Shown here piece by piece: positions 35,867 to 44,643 of a DNA stretch of 64,000 nucleotides. The translations under genes and the position numbers were made by a program. The notes below the pieces were generated by a model. The model did not search any database, had not been told where the DNA came from, and was given only the letters and a program-made list of their open reading frames with translations. The stretch comes from Bradyrhizobium tropiciagri (GTDB lineage: Bacteria; Pseudomonadota; Alphaproteobacteria; Rhizobiales; Xanthobacteraceae). The stretch spans positions 124,001 to 188,000 of the forward strand of contig NZ_JAFCKH010000014.1 of NCBI RefSeq assembly GCF_018130505.1, written 5' to 3'. Within the stretch, counting starts at the first letter, position 1; each line of letters begins with the position of its first letter.

Positions 35867-36445
35867 ATGACGCAGCCCGCCGCAACGCGCTTCCAGACGC
35901 CCGCTCTCGATAAATTGCCCGAGGACATCCGCAGCCGCATCCTGGCGGTGCAGGAGAAGTCCGGCTTCGTGCCAAACGTCTTCCTGACCCTGGCGTATCG
36001 TCCGGACGAGTTTCGCGCGTTCTTCGCCTATCACGACGCGCTGATGGAGAAGGACAGTGGCCTCTCCAAGGCCGAGCGCGAGATGATCGTGGTGGCGACC
36101 AGCGCCGCCAACCAGTGCCAGTATTGCGTGATCGCCCACGGCGCGATCCTGCGCATCCGCGCCAAGAATCCGCTTGTCGCTGACCAGATCGCGATCAACT
36201 ACCGCAAGGCCGACATCACGCCGCGGCAGCGCGCGATGCTGGACTTCGCGATGAAGGTGAGCCGCGCCGCCGAGGAAGTCTCGGAGGCGGATTTCGCCGC
36301 GCTCGCGGCCCACGGCTTCAGCGACGACGACGTCTGGGACATCGCCGCGGTCGCGGCCTTCTTCGCGCTCTCGAACCGGCTCGCGAACGTCACCGCGATG
36401 CGCCCGAACGAGGAGTTCTACATGCTCGGGCGGCAGCCGAAATAG
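35867..36445 (+). CDS. AhpD-like/carboxymuconolactone decarboxylase-family peroxidase-related protein
   Basis: A 192-residue, all-helical protein of the AhpD fold in the peroxidase-related (PA2845-like) subgroup. The redox centre is visible as C-Q-Y-C followed by VIAHGAI, preceded by the conserved EREMIVVATSAANQ. AhpD members reduce peroxiredoxins or hydroperoxides, but this subgroup has no settled substrate. It sits 99 bases after the HerA-like gene and ends against a hairpin shared with the convergent ParBc_2 gene. Confidence 0.9.
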   Translation: MTQPAATRFQTPALDKLPEDIRSRILAVQEKSGFVPNVFLTLAYRPDEFRAFFAYHDALMEKDSGLSKAEREMIVVATSAANQCQYCVIAHGAILRIRAKNPLVADQIAINYRKADITPRQRAMLDFAMKVSRAAEEVSEADFAALAAHGFSDDDVWDIAAVAAFFALSNRLANVTAMRPNEEFYMLGRQPK

Positions 36446-36453
36446 CGCGCTTC

Positions 36454-36477
36454 CCGCAGCCCGGAAAGCGGCTGCGG
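36454..36477. terminator. Hairpin between two convergent genes
   Basis: CCGCAGCC (36454-36461) and GGCTGCGG (36470-36477) pair perfectly around CGGAAAGC. It fills the 33-base gap between the convergent AhpD-like and ParBc_2 stop codons and could serve both transcripts. No strong T-run is present. Confidence 0.5.
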
Positions 36478-36478
36478 A

Positions 36479-37105
36479 TCAGTCGTCCGACGCCGGCCCG
36501 CACCAGCCGGGCAGGTAGACCGCGTCCTTGCTGCGGCCGAGCGCCAGGCCCTTCTCCAGCGCCTTGGCGAAGCTGTTCTCCACGGTCTTGCGCGGGATGT
36601 GCCGGCGCAGGAAATCGGCCCACAGGAATTCGCTGAACGGCGTCGTGTCCTTGGCGAAGCCGCCGGCCCGCCGCATCTCGCCGGCGAGGCTGCGGAACGG
36701 ATCGTCCTTGAGATCCTTGATCGACTTCGGAATGTCGCGGAAATGGCGGCGCTCGCCCTTGGCGTCGTAGGGATAGACCCAGCGCTTGTTGTCCATGACA
36801 CCCCAGAACACGTCGCGCTCGACCATCGTGAGGTCGCCGATCACGGTGACCAGGATGTCCTTGACGCCCTCCTCGTGCAGCGCACGCGCCATGTGATGGT
36901 GATCGACCACGTAGTAACGGTCATCGGGCCCATGGACCACCGGGATCATGTGCTTGCCGAGCAGCTCGGCGCGCTTCTTGTCCGACTTGTGCTCGCGCCA
37001 GCGCCGCCGCTTCTCCTTCACCTCCTGCATGCCGACCGTCATCTGCGTCGGCCGCAGCGACAGGATCGGGACCGGTTTGACATAGGGCTCGCGCGTATGG
37101 GCCAT
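36479..37105 (-). CDS. ParB-like nuclease-fold protein (ParBc_2 type)
   Basis: A 208-residue protein of the ParBc_2 group. After VPILSLRPTQMTVGMQEV comes a basic helix (KEKRRRWREHKSDKKRAELL), then the ParB/Srx-like motif YYVVDHHHMARALHEEGV. The C-terminal half has SLAGEMRRAGGFAKDTTPFSEFLWADFLRR. It is not the chromosome-segregation ParB, which has an HTH and parS-binding parts. Related proteins are annotated as putative ParB-like nucleases, without proven activity. The ATG at 37105 has GGGAG upstream and matches the domain start. Confidence 0.85.
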   Translation of the reverse strand: MAHTREPYVKPVPILSLRPTQMTVGMQEVKEKRRRWREHKSDKKRAELLGKHMIPVVHGPDDRYYVVDHHHMARALHEEGVKDILVTVIGDLTMVERDVFWGVMDNKRWVYPYDAKGERRHFRDIPKSIKDLKDDPFRSLAGEMRRAGGFAKDTTPFSEFLWADFLRRHIPRKTVENSFAKALEKGLALGRSKDAVYLPGWCGPASDD

Positions 37106-37447
37106 GATGTGTGCTCCCTTCCACCGGCATGCCGGAATGAGTTCCACTATGACATGAGGCCACGGACGGGTGAAAGAGCGCCAGCCCGCACCTCCGCGAG
37201 TCGTGTTCGAACGACAAGCAGCTCCCGGCGTTTGCAGCGCAAACTGTGCATGCGCGAAGTCGAGCCAACCACGGCATGGCCACGCAGCGAGATGCCGCGT
37301 GACACGACGGCGATCTCGATGTCGACGACGGTCAGTTCCGCGGGACACGCGAGCGATATGAATACCACCTCCGCGCGCACCAAGATTTTAGGTGTGAAGC
37401 GCAGCGAACATGCTAAACATCATGACGAGGCGACCGGACTGACAGCA
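37106..37447. other. Intergenic region, no gene recognised
   Basis: About 340 bases between the divergent ParBc_2 gene and the small membrane protein gene. Frames are open on both strands but give arginine-rich, family-less products with poor start signals, so none is called. It is expected to hold two promoters. Confidence 0.5.
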
Positions 37448-37786
37448 GTGAAAACCCAGCGGCCAATTTCCACGGATAGCGAGCACGTGGTGCTCAAATT
37501 CCGGCCGCGTACCTCGGCGCAGCCGCCCGGCAAGCGCGAGGAGCCCGCCCGGCCACAGCCCGCCTCCGTCGCCAACGACCTCTCCCGTTACGAGAAGCCG
37601 CGCGAGGAGCCGGACGATTTCCGTCAGCGCATGCTCGCCAACATCGCCGCCTTCGCCTTCACCGTGGCGCTGACCGCGATCGGCATCTGGCTGGCCATGA
37701 GCATCGCCGACCTGCGCAAGACTCAGGACTGCGTGCTGATGGGCCGCCGGGATTGCGCGAAGATTACTGTGATGCCGCGCACCTAG
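37448..37786 (+). CDS. Small single-span membrane protein
   Basis: A 112-residue protein of unknown function. A polar, Pro/Arg-rich cytoplasmic N-terminus (about residues 1-62, with KREEPARPQPASV) leads into one transmembrane helix (about 68-87, AAFAFTVALTAIGIWLAMSI). A short periplasmic tail carries two cysteines (DCVLMGRRDCAKI). The GTG at 37448 is preferred over a much longer in-frame extension, which overlaps the ParBc_2 gene on the other strand. It lies about 200 bases upstream of acpXL. Confidence 0.72.
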   Translation: MKTQRPISTDSEHVVLKFRPRTSAQPPGKREEPARPQPASVANDLSRYEKPREEPDDFRQRMLANIAAFAFTVALTAIGIWLAMSIADLRKTQDCVLMGRRDCAKITVMPRT

Positions 37787-37989
37787 CCGGCCGGAACCCC
37801 GTCCCCAGGGCTGCCCCCAAGGCTGCCCCCAGCCGTCCCGCCGGACCGGCCAAGCTCCATTGAACTAACGGCCCCGCTCCGATATACGGGCACACGACTC
37901 CGGCACCAGAACCAGGGCATTCCGGGGCGAAGCGCCCGCGTCCTCCTGAGCCTACCCGGAATAACCTTCAATATATCAAAGGCTTAATG

Positions 37990-38289
37990 ATGTCTTCCAC
38001 ATTCGAGCAGATCGCCAACATTATCGCTGAGACGTGCGATATCCCGCGCGACACGATCAAGCCGGAGAGCCACGCTATCGACGATCTGGGGATCGACAGC
38101 CTCGACTTTCTCGACATAGCATTCGCCATCGACAAGGCCTTTGGAATCAAGATGCCGCTCGAGAAGTGGACCCAGGAGGTCAACGACGGCAAGGCGACGA
38201 CGGAGCAGTACTTCGTGTTGAAGAATCTCGCCGACCGGATCGACGAACTCGTCGCGGCCAAGAACGCGGGCGCGGGCACGGGCTCGTAA
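37990..38289 (+). CDS. acpXL: Acyl carrier protein AcpXL for very-long-chain fatty acid synthesis
   Basis: A 99-residue dedicated acyl carrier protein that carries the growing 27-hydroxyoctacosanoate-type chain for lipid A. The phosphopantetheine attachment serine is in [19 protein letters not shown] (Ser37). The following [23 protein letters not shown] is characteristic of rhizobial AcpXL and not of the general AcpP. Two adjacent ATGs exist (37987 and 37990); the second aligns with the usual family start. It is the first gene of the VLCFA cluster, and the next gene begins 9 bases after its stop. Confidence 0.93.
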   Translation: MSSTFEQIANIIAETCDIPRDTIKPESHAIDDLGIDSLDFLDIAFAIDKAFGIKMPLEKWTQEVNDGKATTEQYFVLKNLADRIDELVAAKNAGAGTGS

Positions 38290-38298
38290 TCGCCCGCC

Positions 38299-38784
38299 AT
38301 GAAGCTTGAAACGTTTCAGCTGATCGATCGGATCGTCGACCTCAACCTCGACACGAAGACGATCGTGGTCGAGGCGGACGTGCCGCCGGAGTGCCATTCG
38401 GTGTTCTCGGGACACTTCCCGGGCTATCCGATCATGCCTGGCGTGCTGCTCACCGAAGCGATGGCGCAGAGCTCGGGCTGGCTGATCCTCGGCCTCACGA
38501 AGTTCGAGCGCATGCCCTTCCTGGCCATGGTCAGGGAAGCCAAGATGCGCGGCTTCGTCCCGCCCGGCTCGCTGCTGACGATCGAGGCGAAGATCGAGCA
38601 CGAGGGTTCGGGCTTCGCGGTGACCTCGGCGAAGGTCCGCATCGGCAAGGACGTCAAATGCAACGCCGAGCTGACGTTCCGCCACGTCCCGTTCCCCAGC
38701 CCGGATTTGCGCGTGCACATGGATGCGATGGCCACCAGGATCGGCTTTCCGCAGCAGGCGCTTTCCGCAGCAGGCAATGAGTAA
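38299..38784 (+). CDS. fabZXL: 3-hydroxyacyl-ACP dehydratase FabZXL
   Basis: A 161-residue hot-dog-fold dehydratase for the elongation cycle of the lipid A very-long-chain fatty acid. The active site reads FSGHFPGYPIMPGVLLTEAMAQ in shape, with His39 and Glu53, as in FabZ. It lies 9 bases after acpXL, and its stop overlaps the start of fabF2XL by one base (TAATG). In rhizobia this gene set makes the C28 chain that stabilises the outer membrane and helps chronic infection of hosts. Confidence 0.93.
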   Translation: MKLETFQLIDRIVDLNLDTKTIVVEADVPPECHSVFSGHFPGYPIMPGVLLTEAMAQSSGWLILGLTKFERMPFLAMVREAKMRGFVPPGSLLTIEAKIEHEGSGFAVTSAKVRIGKDVKCNAELTFRHVPFPSPDLRVHMDAMATRIGFPQQALSAAGNE

Positions 38785-39965
38785 TGGCTGAGAAGGAAGT
38801 CTGGATTACCGGCATCGGCCTGCTCTCCTCGCTCGGCGAGGGGCTGGATGCGCATTGGGAAGCGCTCGGCGACAAGCGCGTCAATGCCGACGAGACACGC
38901 CTTGCGCCCTACGTGATCCATCCGATCGGTCCGGTCAGCTTCGACGCCCAGATCCCGAAGAAGGGCGATCAGCGCCAGATGGAAACCTGGCAGCGCATCG
39001 GCACCTATGCTGCCGGGCTCGCGCTGGATTCCGCCGGCGTCAAAGGCAATCAGGAAATCCTGTCGCGGATGGACATGATCATCGCGGCCGGCGGCGGCGA
39101 GCGTGATCTCACCGTCGACATGGCGATCATGAACGCCGACGCGCAGGGCAAGCTGCCGCCCGCCCTGCTCAACGAGAAGCTGATGAACGAGTTGCGCCCG
39201 ACGCTGTTCCTGGCGCAGCTGTCGAACCTGCTCGCCGGCAACATCGCGATCGTGCACGGCGTGTGCGGGACCTCGCGTACCTTCATGGGCGAGGAAGCCT
39301 CCGGCATCGACGCGGCGCGGATCGCGGTCGCGCGCATCGGAGCCGGCCAGAGCGACATCGCGCTCGTCGGCGCCGCCCATAATGGCGATCGCGGCGATTT
39401 GCTGATGCTCTACGCGTTCGGTGACTTCGCGCTCAAGAATCAGCACAGCTCGATCTGGTCGCGCCGGAACAATCCGGGCTTTGCGATCGGCTCCGCCGGT
39501 GCCTTCCTGGTGATGGAATCGCGCGAGCATGCCGAAGCCCGCGGCGCCAAGCCGTTCGCCAGGCTGACCAAGGTGGTTGCCGATCTCGCCCGGCGCAAGG
39601 AGCCGGGTGCGGTGACCAAATCGCTGCAGGCGATGTGGCCCAAGCTCGGGGTCGGCGACGATGCGGTCCTGATCACGGGTGCGACCGGCGCCGAGCCGGC
39701 GACCTCGGAGGAGCGCGCCTTCCTGGAGCAGCATCCCGGGCTTGCCGTGCGCGCCCCCGGCACGACCTTCGGCCATACGATGGAAGCGCAGTTTCCGCTC
39801 GGGCTCGCGCTCGCGGCGCTGTCGATCTCGCGCGGCAAGCTCTACCCCGGCAACGATCCGGCCGGCTTCGAGGTTGAAAAGCCCGGCGCGCCCACCCAGA
39901 TTGTCGTGATGGGGGTCGGACACTGGCAGGGCGAAGGCATGGCGCTGGTCGAGGCTGCCGAGTAG
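38784..39965 (+). CDS. fabF2XL: Beta-ketoacyl-ACP synthase-like protein FabF2XL, atypical active site
   Basis: A 393-residue ketosynthase-fold protein of the VLCFA cluster. It keeps the nucleophile position (Cys161 in HGVCGTSRTF) and one active-site histidine (His331 in FGHTMEAQ). The usual HGTST motif, carrying the other histidine, is replaced by TGATGAEPA (about residues 298-306). This resembles chain-length-factor-type partners, which dimerise with a full ketosynthase. The following fabF1XL is complete and could be that partner. It is translationally coupled to fabZXL by a one-base overlap. Confidence 0.92.
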   Translation: MAEKEVWITGIGLLSSLGEGLDAHWEALGDKRVNADETRLAPYVIHPIGPVSFDAQIPKKGDQRQMETWQRIGTYAAGLALDSAGVKGNQEILSRMDMIIAAGGGERDLTVDMAIMNADAQGKLPPALLNEKLMNELRPTLFLAQLSNLLAGNIAIVHGVCGTSRTFMGEEASGIDAARIAVARIGAGQSDIALVGAAHNGDRGDLLMLYAFGDFALKNQHSSIWSRRNNPGFAIGSAGAFLVMESREHAEARGAKPFARLTKVVADLARRKEPGAVTKSLQAMWPKLGVGDDAVLITGATGAEPATSEERAFLEQHPGLAVRAPGTTFGHTMEAQFPLGLALAALSISRGKLYPGNDPAGFEVEKPGAPTQIVVMGVGHWQGEGMALVEAAE

Positions 39966-39992
39966 ATCCGACTATTTATCGACGGGGACACC

Positions 39993-41273
39993 ATGGCAGC
40001 AGCACGCGATAAATTCGGCCGGCCGATCGTTGTCGTAACCGGCATGGGCATCGTGACGTCGCTCGGCGCCGGCAAGGACGACAACTGGAAGCGGCTGACC
40101 GCGGGCGAGTCCGGCATCAAGACCGTGACCCGTTTCCCGATCGACAGCCTGAAGACGACGATGGCCGGCGCGGTCGACTTCGTCACCGTCGAGCCGTTCT
40201 CCTCGACCAGCCTGTCGCAGCGCCTGGCCGAGATCGCCACCGAAGAGGCACTCGCGCAGTCCGGCATCGGCAGCAAGGGCGACTTCCCCGGCCCGATGTT
40301 CCTGGCCGTCGCCCCGATCGAGACCGAATGGCCGCAACGGCTGGAAGTCGCGCGTGCCGTGCCGAAGACCGATTTCAACATCATCGATTATCTGGCGACC
40401 TGCAGCGAAGGCGGCAAGTTCACTCACTTTCACCGGCGCTTCACCTTCGGCTCGGTCGCGCTGCACCTCGCCGAGACGTTCGGCACCAAGGGATCGCCGA
40501 TCTCGCTGTCGACGGCCTGCGCGTCCGGCGCGACCGCGATCCAGCTCGGCGTCGAGGCGATCCGCCGCGGCGAGACCGATGCAGCGCTGTGCGTCGCGAC
40601 CGACGGCTCGGTCAATCCCGAAGCCATGGTGCGCTTCTCCCTGCTCTCGGCGCTCTCGACCCAGAACGATCCGCCCCAGGGCGCCTCGAAGCCGTTCTCG
40701 AAGAACCGCGACGGCTTCGTGATGGCCGAAGGCGCCGGCACGCTGGTGCTGGAGAGCTATGATGCCGCGATCGCGCGCGGCGCACGCATCCTCGGCGTCG
40801 TCGCCGGCTGTGGCGAGCTAACCGACTCCTTCCACCGCACCCGCTCGGCGCCCGACGGCAAGCCGGCAATCGGCTGCGTGCGCAAGACGCTTGCGGACGC
40901 CGGCATGGAGCCGAACCAGATCGACCACATCAACGCGCACGGCACCTCGACGCCGGAAAACGACAAGATGGAATATCTTGCGACGTCGGCGGTGTTCGGC
41001 GAGCACACCGCGAGCATCCCGGTGTCGTCGAACAAGTCGATGGTCGGCCACACCATCTCGGCGGCCGGCGCGGTCGAGGCGATCTACTCGCTGCTCACGC
41101 TCGAGCATCAGCGGATTCCGCCGACCATCAATTACGAGGTGCCGGATCCCGCGATCCCGTTCGACGTGGTCGGCAACAAGGCGCGCGACGCCAAGGTGAC
41201 CGCCGTGATGTCGAACTCGTTCGGCTTCGGCGGGCAGAACGCCTCGCTGATCCTGACCCGCGAACCCGCTTAA
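39993..41273 (+). CDS. fabF1XL: Beta-ketoacyl-ACP synthase FabF1XL
   Basis: A 426-residue elongating ketosynthase with a full Cys-His-His triad: Cys176 in STACASGATAI, His316 in NAHGTSTPEND and His353 in VGHTISAAGA. In rhizobia it extends acyl chains beyond C18 for lipid A. It follows fabF2XL after 27 bases, with GGGGACACC before its ATG, and precedes lpxXL by 21 bases. The adh2XL gene found between fabF1XL and lpxXL in Rhizobium/Sinorhizobium is absent here. Confidence 0.94.
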   Translation: MAAARDKFGRPIVVVTGMGIVTSLGAGKDDNWKRLTAGESGIKTVTRFPIDSLKTTMAGAVDFVTVEPFSSTSLSQRLAEIATEEALAQSGIGSKGDFPGPMFLAVAPIETEWPQRLEVARAVPKTDFNIIDYLATCSEGGKFTHFHRRFTFGSVALHLAETFGTKGSPISLSTACASGATAIQLGVEAIRRGETDAALCVATDGSVNPEAMVRFSLLSALSTQNDPPQGASKPFSKNRDGFVMAEGAGTLVLESYDAAIARGARILGVVAGCGELTDSFHRTRSAPDGKPAIGCVRKTLADAGMEPNQIDHINAHGTSTPENDKMEYLATSAVFGEHTASIPVSSNKSMVGHTISAAGAVEAIYSLLTLEHQRIPPTINYEVPDPAIPFDVVGNKARDAKVTAVMSNSFGFGGQNASLILTREPA

Positions 41274-41294
41274 GCCAGCGCCTCGCTTCGCACG

Positions 41295-42230
41295 ATGAAA
41301 CGTCTGCTCCTGCGCACCAGGGCGCATTTGCGCAACGCCGCGAAGCCCGTCACCGATGCTGCCATCGGTGGACTGACGATCGGCCTGCTGCGAACCGCAC
41401 GCATTTTCGATCCGGACACGACCGCAAGGTTCTTCGGCCGCGCCGCGCATTTTGTCGGCCGACGGCTGCGCGAAGATCGCATCGGTCGCGAGAACCTCAG
41501 GGCGGCGTTCCCCGAGAAGTCACCGGAGGAGATCGAGACCATTCTCACCGGGGTCTGGCACAATCTCGGGCGTCTCGGCGCCGAGTTCGCCAATCTCGAC
41601 CACATCTGGGATCATGATCCCGCGGATCCCGACAGGCCGGGCCGCGTCGAATTCTCCGGGCGCAGCAAGGAGTTGTTCGACCAGTTGCGCGATGACGGCA
41701 AGCCCGCGCTGTTCTTTGCCGCGCACCTCGGCAATTGGGAGCTTCCCGCGCTCGCCGCGGTCGCGCACGGGCTCGACGCCACGATCCTGTTCCGCCGCCC
41801 GAACATCGAAGCCGCCGACCGCGCCATCGAACGCATCCGCGCGGTCAAGATGGGCACGCTGGTGCCGGCCGGCCGCGATGCGCCGCTGAAGTTGGCGCAG
41901 GCGCTGCAGAAGGGCCAGCACGTCGCGATGCTGGTCGATCAGTATCTCACCAACGGCGTTCCCGTCACCTTCTTCGGCCGCAAGACCACCGCCAACCCGC
42001 TGCTGGCGCGGCTGCGCCGGCAGGTCGATTGCCCGATCCACGGCACGAGGATCATCCGCCTGCCCGACGGCCGCTTCCGCGGCGAGGTCTCCGAAGAGGT
42101 GAAGCCGGTGTTCGATGCGTCCGGCCAGGTCGACATCCAGGGCACCATGCAGGCGGTCACCGACGTCGTCGAAGGCTGGGTTCGCGAATATCCGGATCAA
42201 TGGCTCTGGCTGCACCGAAGGTGGCGGTGA
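41295..42230 (+). CDS. lpxXL: LpxXL, VLCFA acyltransferase of lipid A
   Basis: A 311-residue lysophospholipid-acyltransferase-family enzyme (LpxL/HtrB type) that moves the very-long-chain acyl group from AcpXL to the lipid A precursor at the inner membrane. The catalytic HX4E motif is His144-Glu149 in AAHLGNWELPALA. A hydrophobic N-terminal stretch (about residues 20-38) anchors it. It is the last gene of the acpXL operon and ends just before a palindromic repeat at 42238. Confidence 0.92.
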   Translation: MKRLLLRTRAHLRNAAKPVTDAAIGGLTIGLLRTARIFDPDTTARFFGRAAHFVGRRLREDRIGRENLRAAFPEKSPEEIETILTGVWHNLGRLGAEFANLDHIWDHDPADPDRPGRVEFSGRSKELFDQLRDDGKPALFFAAHLGNWELPALAAVAHGLDATILFRRPNIEAADRAIERIRAVKMGTLVPAGRDAPLKLAQALQKGQHVAMLVDQYLTNGVPVTFFGRKTTANPLLARLRRQVDCPIHGTRIIRLPDGRFRGEVSEEVKPVFDASGQVDIQGTMQAVTDVVEGWVREYPDQWLWLHRRWR

Positions 42231-42237
42231 GAGCCCC

Positions 42238-42341
42238 GTCATTCCGGGGCGATGCGAAAGCATCGAACCCTCAGGTGCGTAATTGCGCACCGAGAATCTC
42301 GAGATTCCGGGTCTGGTGCTGGCGCACCATCCCGGAATGAC
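42238..42341. repeat. Palindromic intergenic repeat (GTCATTCCGGG family)
   Basis: GTCATTCCGGGGCGATGCG at the left and CATCCCGGAATGAC at the right are complementary ends. Inside are GATGCGAAAGCATC and GGTGCGTAATTGCGCACC, plus AATCTCGAGATT. It fills the gap between the convergent lpxXL and potF-like genes and can terminate both transcripts. Related but shorter elements are at about 5765 and at 63014-63050. Confidence 0.88.
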
Positions 42342-42349
42342 GCTTCGCG

Positions 42350-43459
42350 TCACTTCCCCGTCTTCACCCGCGTCCAGAGCCGGTTGATGATCCGCTGCGT
42401 CGCGGGATCGCGCGCTGTGATCACGAACAGCTTCTTCTGCATCGCCTCGTCCGGGTAGATATTCTTGTCGCCGAGGATCTTTGGATCGATCAGCTTCTGG
42501 CTCGCCAGATTGCCGTTGGCATAGGACAGGAAGTTCGAGTTCTTCGCCGCGATCTCGGGGCGGTACAGGTAGTTGATCAGCTCATAGGCTTCCGCGACGT
42601 TCTTCGCGTCCGCAGGGATCGCGAGATTGTCGAAAAACATCTGCGCGCCCTCCTTCGGGATCGTATAGCCGATCTCGATGCCGGTGTTGGCCTCGGCCGC
42701 ACGGCTGCGCGCCTGCATGATGTCGCCGGACCATCCGACCACGAAGCAGATCTCGCCCGACGCCAGCGCGCCGAGATATTCGGAGGAGTGGAATTTGCGC
42801 ACATAGGGCCTGATCTTGCCGACGAGATCGGCCGCCTTCTCGAGGTCGGCCTGCTTGGTCGAGTTCGGATCGAGGCCGAGATAGCTCAGCGCCGCCGGCA
42901 GGATGTCGTCGGCGGAATCCAGCATGTGGATACCGCAATCCTTGAACTTGGCGAGGTTCTCCGGCTTGAACACCATGTCCCAGCTGTCGATCTTCGCATC
43001 CCGCCCGAGGATCTGCTCCGCCTTCTTGACGTTGTAGCCGATGCCGGTGGTGCCCCACATGTAGTTGACGCCGTAGGTGTTGCCCGGGTCGTAGGTCGCG
43101 AGCTGGTTCATCACCACGGGCCAGGCATTGGCGAGGTTCGGCAGCTTCGCCTTGTCGAGCTTGAGGAACACCTTCGCGGTGATCTGGCGCTGCAGGAAAT
43201 AGCCGGTCGGCACAACGACATCGTAACCCGACTTGCCGGCTAGCAGCCGCGTCTCCAGCGTCTCGTTTGCATCGAAGGTGTCGTAGACGACCTTGATGCC
43301 GGTCTCCTTGGTGAAGTCCTCGAGGACTCCCGGCGCCACGTAGTTCGACCAGTTGTAGAAGTTGACCGTGCGCTCCTCGGCACCGGCGGGAGCCGAGACC
43401 AGCAGAACCGCGGCGACCGCACCAATGAGGCTGACGAGACGGCCGTTCTGCTTGCCCAT
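42350..43459 (-). CDS. Polyamine ABC transporter substrate-binding protein (PotF/PotD-like)
   Basis: A 369-residue periplasmic binding protein for putrescine or spermidine. The signal peptide (about residues 1-27, ending APAGA) is followed by the PotF-type start VNFYNWSNYVAPGVLEDFTKETGIKV, then VNYMWGTTGIGYNVKK and GDIMQARSRAAEAN. The family aspartate/tryptophan binding residues lie in these segments. No permease or ATPase gene adjoins it. The upstream gene (aminotransferase, minus strand) ends 6 bases before its ATG, so the two are probably co-transcribed. Confidence 0.92.
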   Translation of the reverse strand: MGKQNGRLVSLIGAVAAVLLVSAPAGAEERTVNFYNWSNYVAPGVLEDFTKETGIKVVYDTFDANETLETRLLAGKSGYDVVVPTGYFLQRQITAKVFLKLDKAKLPNLANAWPVVMNQLATYDPGNTYGVNYMWGTTGIGYNVKKAEQILGRDAKIDSWDMVFKPENLAKFKDCGIHMLDSADDILPAALSYLGLDPNSTKQADLEKAADLVGKIRPYVRKFHSSEYLGALASGEICFVVGWSGDIMQARSRAAEANTGIEIGYTIPKEGAQMFFDNLAIPADAKNVAEAYELINYLYRPEIAAKNSNFLSYANGNLASQKLIDPKILGDKNIYPDEAMQKKLFVITARDPATQRIINRLWTRVKTGK

Positions 43460-43465
43460 TCCGGC

Positions 43466-44635
43466 CTACCTCTTGCGATGGTGGACGGCGTCCGACAGGC
43501 GCTCCAGCGCGGTGTCGATCGTCGAATCTCTCTTCGAGAAACAAAACCGCACCACCGACGTCACCGCATCCTGCTCGTAGAACGCCGAGACGGGAATAGC
43601 CGCGACCTTGTAATCCTGCACGATTCTCCAGCAGAATTCCGTGTCGGTCTCGTTGAGCCCCAGCGGCGACAGGTCCACCGTGAGGAAGTAGGTCCCCTGC
43701 GACTTCAGCACCGGAAAGCCGATGCTCTCCAGTCCCTTGGTCAGGCGGTCGCGGCTGCGCGCCATATCCTTGCGCATGTTGATGAAGTAGTCGTCCGGCT
43801 TGCCGAGGCCGTAGGCCACGGCTGCCTGCAGGTTCGGCGCCGTCGTGAAGGTGAGAAACTGGTGCACCTTGGCGGCGACGCGCAGCAGCGGCGGCGCGGC
43901 GCAGACGAAGCCGATCTTCCACCCCGTCAGCGAGAAGATCTTGCCGGCGCTGCCGACCTTGATGGTGCGGTCGCGCATGCCGGGAATGGTGATCAGCGGA
44001 ATGTGCTCGCGACCGTCGAAGGTGACGTGCTCCCAGACCTCGTCGCAGATCGCGACCACGTCGAATTCCTGGCAGAACCGCGCCAGCAATTCGAGGTCCT
44101 CGCGCGGATAGACCACGGCGGCCGGGTTCAGGGGGTTGTTGAACAGCACCGCCTTGGTCTTGTGGTTGAAGACGCTGCGCAGCATCTCCTCGTTCAGCCG
44201 CCACTCCGGCGGCTCCAGCCGGAGCAGCCGCGGGATGCCGCCGGCCTGGCGGATGATCGGCAGATAGGAATCGTAGACCGGCTGGAAGCACACCACCTCG
44301 TCGCCCGGCTCGACCATCGCCAGGATCGAGGAGGTCAGCGCCTCGGTGCCGCCGGAGGTCACCATCACCTCGGTCATCGGATCGAGCTTGAGCCCGTGCC
44401 AATGGCCGTAATGCGATGCGATCGCCTGACGGAGCTCAGGAATGCCCATCATCGACGGATACTGGTTGTAGCCGTTCACCGAGGCGTCCGCGGCGGCGCG
44501 GCGGATGTCCTCCGGGCCGGGATCGTCCGGAAAGCCCTGGCCGAGATTGATGGCGTTGTTGTCGCGGGCAGCCTGCGACATCGCCTCGAAGATGGTGACG
44601 GGAAGGTCCGCGAAGACCTTGTTCATGGAGGTCAT
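43466..44635 (-). CDS. PLP-dependent aminotransferase, class I/II
   Basis: A 389-residue fold-type I aminotransferase of the KAT/methionine-type subgroup. It shows INLGQGFPDDPGPEDI at the N-terminus, the ligand pattern FNNPLNPAAVVY, Asp-Glu in CDEVWEHVTF, the PLP lysine Lys232 in GSAGKIFSLTGWKIGF, and the C-terminal RFCFSKRDSTI. The ATG at 44635 is chosen; an in-frame TTG at 44647 would overlap the preceding rhodanese gene. It is followed 6 bases later by the PotF-like gene and preceded by rhodanese, giving a three-gene operon. The amino donor cannot be told. Confidence 0.9.
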   Translation of the reverse strand: MTSMNKVFADLPVTIFEAMSQAARDNNAINLGQGFPDDPGPEDIRRAAADASVNGYNQYPSMMGIPELRQAIASHYGHWHGLKLDPMTEVMVTSGGTEALTSSILAMVEPGDEVVCFQPVYDSYLPIIRQAGGIPRLLRLEPPEWRLNEEMLRSVFNHKTKAVLFNNPLNPAAVVYPREDLELLARFCQEFDVVAICDEVWEHVTFDGREHIPLITIPGMRDRTIKVGSAGKIFSLTGWKIGFVCAAPPLLRVAAKVHQFLTFTTAPNLQAAVAYGLGKPDDYFINMRKDMARSRDRLTKGLESIGFPVLKSQGTYFLTVDLSPLGLNETDTEFCWRIVQDYKVAAIPVSAFYEQDAVTSVVRFCFSKRDSTIDTALERLSDAVHHRKR

Positions 44636-44643
44636 GTCAGGGA

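Noticed and set aside
31720-36445. An anti-phage island around the HerA-like ATPase
   Set aside because: Neighbours are housekeeping-type genes with even composition. No nuclease, Sir2, TIR, reverse transcriptase or integrase gene is beside it.
37800-37833. Direct repeat GGCTGCCCCCA as a regulatory element
   Set aside because: Two or three short C-rich copies of this size are expected by chance in this base composition and show no symmetry.
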